Origin: Planctomycetota bacterium | GTDB taxonomy: Bacteria; Planctomycetota; Phycisphaerae; Sedimentisphaerales; Anaerobacaceae | DNA: 32,133 nt | NCBI GenBank assembly: GCA_012719085.1 | Contig: JAAYBA010000092.1 | Coordinates: 1 to 32,133, forward strand | Direction: 5' to 3' | Shown here: positions 22,349 through 29,440 of the stretch, piece by piece | Layout of the letters: the number at the start of each line of letters is the position of its first letter | Numbering within the stretch: the stretch's first letter is position 1 | Position numbers and translations under genes: made by a program | Notes under the pieces: generated by a model | Seen by the model: only the letters and a program-made list of their open reading frames with translations | Told to the model about the DNA's origin: nothing | The model's database searches: none

Positions 22349-22590
22349 CAAGGAAGGTTGGCTCGGTCGAAGGTGTGCGCCGGGGAGTCTGCTGAACCGG
22401 CGCCACCGGCCTGCGTACAGGTCACATCGGCGTACGACGGGACCGAGCCCGATGGACCGATGATCCCGGGTACCCGAAGTCGATCGTATGGCGGGCTCTA
22501 CGCTTCATACCGAGCTGAGCCGTACGAGGCAATTGCGTTGGCAACAAGAAATGCGTCCCACAAATCAGGCATGAATGAGGAGGTCAGAGA
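22349..22590 (+). ncRNA. Structured-looking 5' leader, possibly a cis-regulatory RNA of unknown class
   Basis: The 315-bp gap before ATG 22591 has no gene but dense pairing. P1: GGCTCGGTC (22360-22368) with GACCGAGCC (22441-22449), 9 bp perfect. P2, nested: GGTG-U-GCGCCGG (22372-22383) with CCGGCGCCACC (22397-22407), 11 bp with one bulged U and a 13-nt loop. P3: CCTG-CGTA-CAGG (22410-22421). The 5' strand of P1 could alternatively pair with ACCGAGC at 22509-22515, nearer the ribosome-binding site (GAGGAGG at 22577-22583), which is the arrangement expected of a switch. It does not match any riboswitch consensus I know. High GC makes chance pairing easy. Confidence 0.35.
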
Positions 22591-23940
22591 ATGGAACGAA
22601 GAAGAATAGCAGCAGCGGGGCTGGTCCTGCTGGCGGCGTTGTCGGCCCACGGCGCCGTGCCGGCCACACTGCCGGAGATGGTGGCCCAATTCACCCCGGT
22701 ATCGCCGACCTCGGCCGACACATTGGCCCTGACGCTTTCGGGCACATGGCCGAATTCGTGCGTTCCCCAGACGTTTCGGGTCATGGTCGTTTCCGGTGAC
22801 AGTCTCTGGATCGACCTGCTCCTTCCCGGCTGGGACCTGGGCAGTGACTGCGAACCGTTGATGTGCCTGCAGGTGCTGTCCGATTGGGAACTGACCGGGC
22901 CGGTTCCGGCCCTTCCGGCCGGATCGTATGACGTGTTCGCCCGCGCGGTGGACTGCGAGGAGGCGGGCCAGTACGTGCAGATCGGAGTGCTTCCGGTGGC
23001 CCCCGGCGTCGATGGCCCTCTTTCCGAGCGATTCGCGCCCGGCGAACGCATCGTGCTGCTGGAAGACGATCCCTTTGGCGGGTTCGGGCTGAAGGCCGGA
23101 CAGGCGGGCACGGTGATCTGCTGTGACAGCGAAGACTGTTCGGGCAATATCCTCGTCAGTTGGGACCTGTGGACCAACGGCAAGCTCGAACCGGTCCCGT
23201 GCGCCAACGCCGGCGAGACCCTGTATCCGGCCAATTCGGCCATCTGGATGGACCCCGAACAGGTCCGCTTCGGACGGCACTTCAACCAGTGCGGCACCAT
23301 TCGCAAGGGTCTGCAGGGCTGCGTCCACTTCGAGGCCAACGACGGCAAGACGTACAACGTGATCGCATCGGACGACATGTACTTGGCGCTGGACGGCGGC
23401 GGGGCCGTGGCGTTCGACGGGCGGGTCCGTGTGCGAGGTCTGCTGAACACCACACCGCCGAGGCCGGATGAGTTGAGGCTCTGCCTCCAGCAGGATGGCG
23501 ACATCTTCCATCCGACGATTTCTCTCTGTCCTCAGGCCGGCCCCGCACCCGACCCGAATTCCAAGCCGGACCCCGATCCGGAACCCGAACCCAAGCCCGA
23601 TCCCGATCCCGATCCGACCCCCGGGCCGGACAGCATCATGATCAACATCGGCGGCAACCCCCTGATGCTTCAGTTGATCTCGGGATCGACGGCCTCCTAT
23701 GCCGGCTGCGCCGATATCACCGTCCAGTTGAACTTTCAGGCCCAGCTTTCGGTCGAGATCACTCCCGCCGACGGCGTGGGCGGAACCTGGACCGGCACGT
23801 TGAATCCCGACATCATCGGCCCGGGCGAGGTGACGACGGAACTGTGCATTGAGGTCGTCGATCTCAATGTCGGCGCGATTGGCCCCGGCAAGGACATACA
23901 GGTCGCGACAGTCACACTGATGGCGGCGCCGGCATTCTGA
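22591..23940 (+). CDS. Orphan secreted cysteine-rich protein with Pro/Asp linker
   Basis: I do not recognise this 449-residue protein. It starts at ATG 22591 with an excellent GAGGAGG site. Residues 1-22 are a classical signal peptide (MERRRIAAAG, then a hydrophobic core, AHGA). Residues about 25-130 look like a beta-rich domain ending DVFARAVDCEEAGQ. Residues about 150-220 (FAPGERIVLLEDDP, GQAGTVICCDSEDCSG) resemble an SH3-like barrel. Several Cys residues suggest disulphides. Residues about 320-348 are an acidic Pro linker (DPDPEPEPKPDPDPDP), followed by a C-terminal beta domain of about 100 residues. It is probably an exported structural or binding protein. The long leader before it may regulate it. 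Confidence 0.85.
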   Translation: MERRRIAAAGLVLLAALSAHGAVPATLPEMVAQFTPVSPTSADTLALTLSGTWPNSCVPQTFRVMVVSGDSLWIDLLLPGWDLGSDCEPLMCLQVLSDWELTGPVPALPAGSYDVFARAVDCEEAGQYVQIGVLPVAPGVDGPLSERFAPGERIVLLEDDPFGGFGLKAGQAGTVICCDSEDCSGNILVSWDLWTNGKLEPVPCANAGETLYPANSAIWMDPEQVRFGRHFNQCGTIRKGLQGCVHFEANDGKTYNVIASDDMYLALDGGGAVAFDGRVRVRGLLNTTPPRPDELRLCLQQDGDIFHPTISLCPQAGPAPDPNSKPDPDPEPEPKPDPDPDPTPGPDSIMINIGGNPLMLQLISGSTASYAGCADITVQLNFQAQLSVEITPADGVGGTWTGTLNPDIIGPGEVTTELCIEVVDLNVGAIGPGKDIQVATVTLMAAPAF

Positions 23941-24013
23941 CCGGCCGCATGGGTGAGATCCGTTGAGCGACCGGCCAGACTGATGGGGAGTCGGGACTGG
24001 AAACCTGATGACA

Positions 24014-24054
24014 GAACGGGCACATGACGGTATCGTGAAGTCATGTGCCCGTTC
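24014..24054 (+). promoter_or_regulatory. Perfect 15-bp hairpin enclosing the start codon of the Lgt-like gene
   Basis: GAACGGGCACATGAC (24014-24028) and GTCATGTGCCCGTTC (24040-24054) are exact reverse complements with an 11-nt loop. The 3' arm contains ATG 24043, the only usable start of the next gene (an in-frame TGA lies at 24025). It may end the upstream transcript, hide the start codon, or both. No T-tract follows. Confidence 0.7.
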
Positions 24055-24825
24055 ATCGGACCAGTTCCGGCGTATGCGGTCTTCTATGTCGGTGGGATCA
24101 TCCTGCATTTTGTGATCGCCCGGCGAATCGCACGACGTACCGGTCTGAAACGTCGCGTCTGGATCGCAGCCAGCGTGTGCTACCTGCTCGCCATGACGCT
24201 TGGCGCCAAGGTCCTTTTCGACCTGCGTCACTCGGATTTCAACCTGGCCGCCCTTCTGACCGTGGATCGCTGGACCCGAGGCGGCCTGTGGGGCGGTTTG
24301 CTGGCCTATTTCCCTTTGGCCCTGGCCTGTACGCTCCTGCTGAGCGAGCGAAGAGCAGCAGCCATGGACCTTGTCGCCGGGTCTGTGCCCATCCCGTTGA
24401 TCGCGGCCAAGCTGGGCTGTCTGTTCAACGGCTGTTGCTACGGCAAAGCCTGTTCGCTGCCTTGGGCTATCACTTTCCCTGAAGGTGCGCGGGGCGCTCC
24501 GGCCGGCACTCCGCTTCACCCGACGCAACTCTACGAAATCGGCGTCATGGCGATCCTGCTGGCTGTCTTCCGGGTGTTTGCGTCGGACCGCTGGCGCGGA
24601 AGGAAGCCGTTGTGGTTTCTGTTGATCTATGGCGTGGGACGGGCGCTGACGGATCTTTTTCGAGGCGACACGGAGTATGGCGAATTCGCCGGATCGTTGA
24701 CGACGACGCAGCGCATCTGCCTGGGGGCCGCCGCCGGCGCGGCGGTTATCCTGGCGATCGTGTGGCCCAGCCGGTCCAGCACAGACCGTACCCCATCGCT
24801 GGAACAGGATACGGGACAGTGTTGA
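24043..24825 (+). CDS. Prolipoprotein diacylglyceryl transferase (Lgt)-family membrane protein
   Basis: This 260-residue protein has about seven hydrophobic segments. Lgt adds diacylglycerol to the lipobox cysteine of prolipoproteins in the inner membrane. Family features are the N-terminal GPVPAYAVFYVGG, the core AKLGCLFNGCCYGKACSLPWA near residues 121-142, HPTQLYEIG near 160 and GVGRALTDLFRGD near 200. Canonical Lgt has a G-R-[IF]-G-N-F-[IL]-N-G type core; here it is AKLGCLFNGCCYG, with the arginine replaced by lysine and three cysteines. This marks the divergent 'GCCYG' branch, so it may be a paralogue with a different acceptor. It has no ribosome-binding site and its start lies inside a 15-bp hairpin. 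The C-terminal tail is polar. Confidence 0.82.
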   Translation: MCPFIGPVPAYAVFYVGGIILHFVIARRIARRTGLKRRVWIAASVCYLLAMTLGAKVLFDLRHSDFNLAALLTVDRWTRGGLWGGLLAYFPLALACTLLLSERRAAAMDLVAGSVPIPLIAAKLGCLFNGCCYGKACSLPWAITFPEGARGAPAGTPLHPTQLYEIGVMAILLAVFRVFASDRWRGRKPLWFLLIYGVGRALTDLFRGDTEYGEFAGSLTTTQRICLGAAAGAAVILAIVWPSRSSTDRTPSLEQDTGQC

Positions 24826-24834
24826 GACCCCGAA

Positions 24835-25066
24835 TTGCCGAACCGGGTGCAAGACGAATCGATGGTGACGCGCGTGCGTCCTGAGGATTCCATCGATCTG
24901 AAGGGATACGATCGAGCCTTCGATTTCACCCTGGCGTTCGCGGTCGTGCACGAGGTCTCCCATCCGGAACGTATCCTGGGCGATCTGGCGCGGCTGGTCA
25001 GGGGCGGCGCCCATCTGCTGCCGGCGGAGCCGGCCGGACATGTAACAGTGCAGGAGATCGAGAATG
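24835..25066 (+). pseudogene. Remnant of a class I SAM-dependent methyltransferase
   Basis: The track ORF 24835-25257 begins with about 70 residues resembling the middle of a UbiE-type methyltransferase: DFTLAFAVVHEVSHPERIL, then LARLVRGGAHLLPAEPAGHV, which in the family is the 'hEv.dPe...L...lkpgG.lll.EP.ghv' segment. The SAM-binding Rossmann start and the C-terminal third are missing, and from about 25064 the frame is overlapped by the PQQ-propeller gene. I read it as a gene decayed at both ends. Its last codons supply the AGGAGAT ribosome-binding site of the next gene. Confidence 0.65.
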
Positions 25067-26338
25067 AATCGCGTTCGGATTTCACATACGTCAGCGGTCT
25101 CAGCGGTTCTCCTCGTATCACTGCTGCTCGGCGTCTGTCCGGCGCCGGCACAGACCGACGGCCTGATCGCCTCGCCCGAGCCGGACTGGCCTCAGTGGCG
25201 CGGGCCGCGACGAGACGGCATCTCCGACGAGACGGGCCTGCTGGCACAGTGGCCTGAGGGCGGGCCCAAGTGTCTCTGGACCATCGACGGGCTCGGCAAG
25301 GGCTGGTCCTCGCCAATCATCGTGCGCGATCGCCTCTACATCACGGGTGACGTTGGTGAGGACCTGGTGATCTTCGCTTTTGCCCTGGACGGCACGCCGA
25401 TATGGCGCACCACGAACGGCGCCTACTGGAAGAACCCCTACCCCGGCGGGCGCGCATGTTGCGCGTTCTCCGAAGGCCGGCTCTATCACATGAACGCGCA
25501 TGGTCGCGTCGCATGTCTGGACGCCGCTTCGGGCAAGGAACTCTGGGCAGTGGACATCCTGGATCGCTTCGAGGGCAAGAACATCACGTGGGCGATGAGC
25601 GAGTGCCTGCTCGTCGACGGCCCGAATGTCATCGTCACCGTCAGCGGCAAGAAGGCCCTGATGGCGGCACTCGACAAAGAAACCGGCCGGACCGTCTGGA
25701 TCACCCCGCCGCTCGAGGACGACGTCGTCTCGCACTGTTCGCCGATCCTGGTGCACCACGGCGGACGCAGGCAGATCATCAATTGCTCGGCCGTCTACGG
25801 CTTCGGCGTCGATGCCGACACGGGCGAGTTGCTCTGGACCGTGCCAGTGAAGAACCGCTATGGCACCAACGTCTCGACGCCGGTCTATGGCTCCGGCCGT
25901 GTCTTCTTCATGACGCCCTATGATTCGCTGGGCCGCCAGTACCAACTCTCCGACAACCGAGCGGTGCTGACCTGGCAGTCCTTCATCGACGCCGTCACCG
26001 GCGGCGGCCTCCTCGTCGACGGCGTCCTCTACGCCGCCGGCTACACCCGGCCCAAGTGGTGGTTCGGGTTCGACTGGAAGACGGGTGCGACGAGATACGA
26101 GATGGAGGACTTCACCACGGGCGCCGCCATCTACGCCGACCGAAGGCTCTACCTCCTCGACGAGCAAGGCAACGTCGGCCTGATCCGACCTGCCGCCGAC
26201 CGCCTGGAGATCGTCGGGCGGTTCAGCCTGACCGGAAAGCGTCGCCTCGACGCCTGGGCCCACCCGGTCCTGTTCGACGGCCGGCTCTATCTGCGCTATC
26301 ACGACACGCTCTCGTGCTACGACGTGCGACAGCCGTGA
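25064..26338 (+). CDS. Secreted PQQ-like beta-propeller protein
   Basis: This 424-residue protein starts at ATG 25064 behind AGGAGAT. Residues 1-30 form a signal peptide (hydrophobic VSAVLLVSLLLGV, then APAQ). DWPQWRGPRRDGISDETGLL near residue 42 is the standard opening of the large planctomycete PQQ-propeller family. Repeated blade motifs of the 'DG...W' type follow: FALDGTPIWRT, LDAASGKELWAVD, LDKETGRTVWIT, VDADTGELLWTV, FDWKTGATRYEM. Real PQQ dehydrogenase residues are not evident, so it is more likely a BamB-like scaffold or binding protein than an alcohol dehydrogenase. It is convergent with the sugar porter at a 6-bp gap. Confidence 0.92.
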   Translation: MNRVRISHTSAVSAVLLVSLLLGVCPAPAQTDGLIASPEPDWPQWRGPRRDGISDETGLLAQWPEGGPKCLWTIDGLGKGWSSPIIVRDRLYITGDVGEDLVIFAFALDGTPIWRTTNGAYWKNPYPGGRACCAFSEGRLYHMNAHGRVACLDAASGKELWAVDILDRFEGKNITWAMSECLLVDGPNVIVTVSGKKALMAALDKETGRTVWITPPLEDDVVSHCSPILVHHGGRRQIINCSAVYGFGVDADTGELLWTVPVKNRYGTNVSTPVYGSGRVFFMTPYDSLGRQYQLSDNRAVLTWQSFIDAVTGGGLLVDGVLYAAGYTRPKWWFGFDWKTGATRYEMEDFTTGAAIYADRRLYLLDEQGNVGLIRPAADRLEIVGRFSLTGKRRLDAWAHPVLFDGRLYLRYHDTLSCYDVRQP

Positions 26339-26344
26339 CGCACT

Positions 26345-27745
26345 CTATTCGATGCCGAGTTCCTTCTGGATCTTCTCCAGCGGCACGCCTTTGGTCTCGG
26401 GCATCATCACGATCACCCAGATCAACTGCAGCACCATCATCCCGGCGTAGAAGGCGAAGACACGCGCGCCCGCCTGGCTGGCGCCTGGGGCATCCGGGCG
26501 ACCCACCAGCATGGGGAAGGTCCACGAGATCGCCGCACACATGAACCAGTGCGTGAACGAGCCCAACGCCTGTCCTTTGGCGCGAACCTGCGTCGGGAAG
26601 ATCTCGCTGATGAACACCCAGATCACAGCGCCCTGGCCGAAGGCGTGCGAGGCGATGAACAGCAGGAAGCATCCCAGGACGATCGCGCCGCCCCGCTCGG
26701 TGTGAAACGCCCACGCCACGGTGCCGAGACTGATAATATAGCCCAGCGAGCCGACGAGCATGAGCTTCTTGCGGCCGAACTGGTCGATGATCGCGATGGC
26801 CAGCATCGTGAAGACCAGATTCGTCGCGCCGACGATCACGCTTTGCAGACGCGCGAAATCGGCGCTGGCTCCGGCCAGTTCGAAGATCCGCGTCGAGTAG
26901 TAGAGCAGCGCGTTGATCCCGGAAAGCTGATTGAACGCCGCAATCAGGAACGCCAGCAGGATCGGCTTCAAATAGATCTTCCGGAAGAAGGGCTCGCCGA
27001 TGCTGTGGTGGGCCAGCTCGATGGACTTCTGGATCTCCTGCATCTCCAAAGTCACATCGTCGGCGCCGAGTCGTTCCAGGATGCCGCGTGCCTCGTCGGC
27101 GCGGCCCTGGGCCATCAACCAGCGGGGACTGAGCGGGTTGCCCGCCAGCAGGAAGAAGAAGGCCACCGCCGGGAAGGCCTCGATGCCGAACATCCATCGC
27201 CATTCGATGTCACCGAGGTTCAGCGCACCGATGATGTAGTTGGACAGGTAGGCCAGCAGGATACCGAAGACGATGTTGAACTGGAACAGGGCCACGAGCC
27301 GGCCCCGGCTGCGGGCCGGCGAAATCTCCGCGATGTAGATCGGCCCGACGACCGACGAGCCGCCGACCGCCAGTCCGCCAATGAACCGCGCGATCACGAA
27401 CGACCACCAGTCCCATGCGAAGGCGCTGCCAACGGCCGAGACAAAATACAGCACCGCCAGCAGCGACAGGGTCTTGCGGCGTCCGAGGGCGTCCGACGGT
27501 TTGCTGCTCAACCACGCGCCGAGGATCGTGCCGATCAGGGCGCTGGCGGTGGTGCACCCATGCCAGAAGCCCGGCTTGCCCATGAAACCGAAGGCGCTCA
27601 TGCCGGCTGCCAGCGAGTCATACGTGGCGGCAAACAACTCCTGGAGCGTCTGCTCGGCGCCCGAGATCACGGCCGTGTCGAACCCGAACAGCAAACCTCC
27701 GAGCGAGGCCACAACGGCGCTTCTGAGCAGCAGTTCCTTCTTCAT
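26345..27745 (-). CDS. MFS sugar:proton symporter (sugar porter family)
   Basis: This 466-residue, 12-helix transporter of the XylE/GalP/AraE type starts at ATG 27745 behind AGGAGATC. Signatures: GGLLFGFDTAVISGA near residue 17, DALGRRKTL near 85 (loop 2-3), RFIGGLAVGGSSVVGPIYIAE near 118, ISPARSRGRLV, SPRWLMAQGR near 207, the sugar-contacting QLSGINALLYYSTRIFE near 268, DQFGRKKLM near 318 and PETKGVPLEKIQ at the end (residues about 451-462). The QLSGINA motif is that of sugar-binding members. It imports a monosaccharide, probably one released by the exported glycosidases, but the exact sugar is unknown. The C-terminus is very close to the convergent propeller gene. Confidence 0.95.
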   Translation of the reverse strand: MKKELLLRSAVVASLGGLLFGFDTAVISGAEQTLQELFAATYDSLAAGMSAFGFMGKPGFWHGCTTASALIGTILGAWLSSKPSDALGRRKTLSLLAVLYFVSAVGSAFAWDWWSFVIARFIGGLAVGGSSVVGPIYIAEISPARSRGRLVALFQFNIVFGILLAYLSNYIIGALNLGDIEWRWMFGIEAFPAVAFFFLLAGNPLSPRWLMAQGRADEARGILERLGADDVTLEMQEIQKSIELAHHSIGEPFFRKIYLKPILLAFLIAAFNQLSGINALLYYSTRIFELAGASADFARLQSVIVGATNLVFTMLAIAIIDQFGRKKLMLVGSLGYIISLGTVAWAFHTERGGAIVLGCFLLFIASHAFGQGAVIWVFISEIFPTQVRAKGQALGSFTHWFMCAAISWTFPMLVGRPDAPGASQAGARVFAFYAGMMVLQLIWVIVMMPETKGVPLEKIQKELGIE

Positions 27746-27937
27746 GCGTCGATCTCCTGACCTTCACAGTCGTTCATCCGATCCCCAACGCCGCAAAGAG
27801 TAGCAGATCGTCGCCCGACCGACCAGCGCCAACCTCGTGGAATGTCCATCGGCACGCACCGTGACCCCAGGCGCCGCCGCTGCCTTTACTGGATGGAACA
27901 GGAATGCAATGAACCGTCGTTTTTGGGAGACTGGACC

Positions 27938-28168
27938 ATGAAACGCACGCTTCTGATCACGCTCGTCTGCACGGCAGCGGTCACGCTGAGCGGGTGCATG
28001 TCTTTCAGCTACGAGGAACGGCACAGCCACCGACGGCCTCGCGTCGTGCACGCACCGGTCGTCAAGGTCGTTGAAGTCGTCCCCGCCCCACCGCCCAGAC
28101 CGCATCGGCCCGGTCCGTATCGGCCCGGTCCGTATCGGCCTGGTCCATATCGAGGTCATCGTCGCTGA
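27938..28168 (+). CDS. Small lipoprotein with Pro-Tyr-Arg repeats
   Basis: ATG 27938, behind GGGAGA, is preferred to the track's 27842 because it gives a clean lipoprotein signal: MKRTLLITLV, then LSGC with Cys at about residue 19. The mature part is only about 58 residues: a His/Arg-rich start (EERHSHRRPR), a Val/Pro stretch and three copies of PGPYR. A basic, unstructured outer-membrane-attached peptide is expected, possibly binding acidic cell-wall polymers. No family is recognised. Confidence 0.8.
   Translation: MKRTLLITLVCTAAVTLSGCMSFSYEERHSHRRPRVVHAPVVKVVEVVPAPPPRPHRPGPYRPGPYRPGPYRGHRR
28106..28150 (+). repeat. Three 15-bp tandem repeats
   Basis: CGGCCCGGTCCGTAT occurs twice exactly and once with two changes, encoding the RPGPY units of the lipoprotein. 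Copy-number change would keep the frame. Confidence 0.85.
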
Positions 28169-28249
28169 CTGAAGGCCGGCCGTGGCACAGTACGAGGGCA
28201 GATCACGACGGGGGTCGGCCCGACGGCCCGAACATCCATGCGTGTGGAA

Positions 28250-28277
28250 AGGGCCGGACCCCAACGGAACCGGCCCT
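28250..28277. terminator. Bidirectional hairpin between convergent genes
   Basis: AGGGCCGG (28250-28257) pairs with CCGGCCCT (28270-28277) around a 12-nt loop. It lies between the convergent lipoprotein and coiled-coil genes. T-tracts are poor on both sides. Confidence 0.55.
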
Positions 28278-28290
28278 CATCCAGACGCGG

Positions 28291-29064
28291 TCAGCCGACG
28301 AGAAAGAAGAGAAGAGCGGCCAATACGGTAACGACACCGGCACACACACTCAGGGCCAGGGCGAGCGTCCAGGCATAGCGCCGGTTCATTTTCGAGATTA
28401 CGTACTTGAGATAGCGATCGCTGGCGGCAAACGTCCGGCTCATCTGAAGAATGCCTTCGGTGTTGCTGATCGTGTTGTGATTGAGCCGGTCGAGAGTCCC
28501 CTTGAACTTGACGAAGCTCTCGGCCAGTTGGACGTCGGTATCGGCAGCGGCCGCGAGCTGATGGTTGATCGAGGTCAACATATCGGTTTGTCGGGCCGTC
28601 TGCTGCGGAATCTGCCCCACGGCATCGATGAATTGCTGGTCCTTCAACGACGTGCTGCGCATCTGTTCGAGCAGACGCGTGGTCAGTTGCCGCTGGTTCT
28701 CTACCGACGCCGGCAGGCTTTCCAGCGCCTTGGGAAGTTCCCGCACGCGGTCCATTAACTCGGCGTGTTGGGAAAGCTGGCAATTCAGGTGCTCGTTGAT
28801 CTGCCGAAGCTGGTCCACCAGCCGGCTGATGCCTTCATGGAGTTTCTCAGCCGGATCACGATGGTCCAGTGAGGTAACGGGATTGACCACAACCGGACCG
28901 CTCGGTGTGTTGGCCGAGCGAGGGTCCGAGAAATCATCGTCGGCGTCGAACCCACAGGCGATCAGCCCGTCGTCGTTGAGCGCCGGCTCGCAACAGCCTG
29001 CCTCCTCATAGCGATGGGACCGCAACCAACTGCTCGTTCCCGTCAGAATCTCTTTCAACGTCAT
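28291..29064 (-). CDS. Tail-anchored coiled-coil protein of unknown function
   Basis: This 257-residue protein starts at ATG 29064 behind AAGGAG. Residues 1-70 are polar with two adjacent cysteines (EEAGCCEP). Residues about 72-215 are almost entirely helical and rich in Gln, Leu and Glu (LHEGISRLVDQLRQINEHL, RQLTTRLLEQMRS, ADTDVQLAESFVKFK), consistent with long coiled coils. After a basic stretch (KMNRRYAW) a single membrane segment occupies residues about 235-256, with only one residue after it. There is no signal peptide, so it should be a tail-anchored protein facing the cytoplasm. The shape resembles chemoreceptor or septation-type helical proteins, but no signature is seen. I do not recognise it. 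Confidence 0.82.
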   Translation of the reverse strand: MTLKEILTGTSSWLRSHRYEEAGCCEPALNDDGLIACGFDADDDFSDPRSANTPSGPVVVNPVTSLDHRDPAEKLHEGISRLVDQLRQINEHLNCQLSQHAELMDRVRELPKALESLPASVENQRQLTTRLLEQMRSTSLKDQQFIDAVGQIPQQTARQTDMLTSINHQLAAAADTDVQLAESFVKFKGTLDRLNHNTISNTEGILQMSRTFAASDRYLKYVISKMNRRYAWTLALALSVCAGVVTVLAALLFFLVG

Positions 29065-29440
29065 TCGCCGTGCTCCTTACCCCGATATCTACACGATTGC
29101 TGCTGCCGGGACAGCGACTCGCCCACCGGCGAGACTGTCATCGGAAAGGCATTGGCTTTCTCTTGAGGGAATATCCGCCGCCCGATCCAGCATTCCTGCG
29201 AACCCCGATTCCCAGCCCACAATCGCCATTCCTGCGCCCGCAATTTCGCTGCCATGTCACGCCGATATGGCCCAGAAAGCACGGGAGAGGCCCATTTCCC
29301 GTCGGAACAGCTATCACTTCTGCGAACGGGCGTTTTTTGGGACGTGACAGAGGCTGCCGCTGAGGCCCTTGTACGGCTCGCCGGAAGCGGTACAATACCG
29401 TCCGAACGCACAACTGTCGGCCATTAGGAGACATACGAAG
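29065..29440. other. 376-bp divergent intergenic region
   Basis: This gap lies between the tail-anchored gene (minus) and the FAH gene (plus). It contains a hairpin in the minus-strand leader (29110-29139: GACAG/CTGTC outer and CTCGCC/GGCGAG inner stems) and a plus promoter at 29369-29396. No clear promoter was found for the minus gene and no coding sequence was seen; the track's long minus ORF 29138-31060 is a shadow. Confidence 0.55.
29369..29396 (+). promoter_or_regulatory. Promoter of the FAH-family gene
   Basis: TTGTAC, a 16-bp spacer and TACAAT (29391-29396) lie about 45 bp before ATG 29441. Confidence 0.45.

Noticed and set aside
22360-22449. Cobalamin, c-di-GMP or RNase P-type RNA in the leader
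   Set aside because: GCCACCGGCC resembles a piece of the c-di-GMP consensus, but the remaining conserved blocks of all three classes are missing.
22318-22545. Long-range pairing GTTGCC with GGCAAC enclosing the whole leader
   Set aside because: The 5' strand lies upstream of the likely transcription start and pairs locally with GGCAA at 22327-22331.
22572-22610. 12-codon upstream ORF overlapping the start of the 22591 gene
   Set aside because: It has no ribosome-binding site, and its sequence is explained by the purine-rich site of the real gene.
22498-25041. 847-aa minus ORF
   Set aside because: It is a high-GC shadow of the orphan secreted protein and Lgt-like genes; it is Arg/His/Asp-rich with no motif.
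28106-28150. Tandem 15-bp repeat as a CRISPR-like or origin iteron array
   Set aside because: It is coding for PGPYR units in a small lipoprotein and has no spacers.
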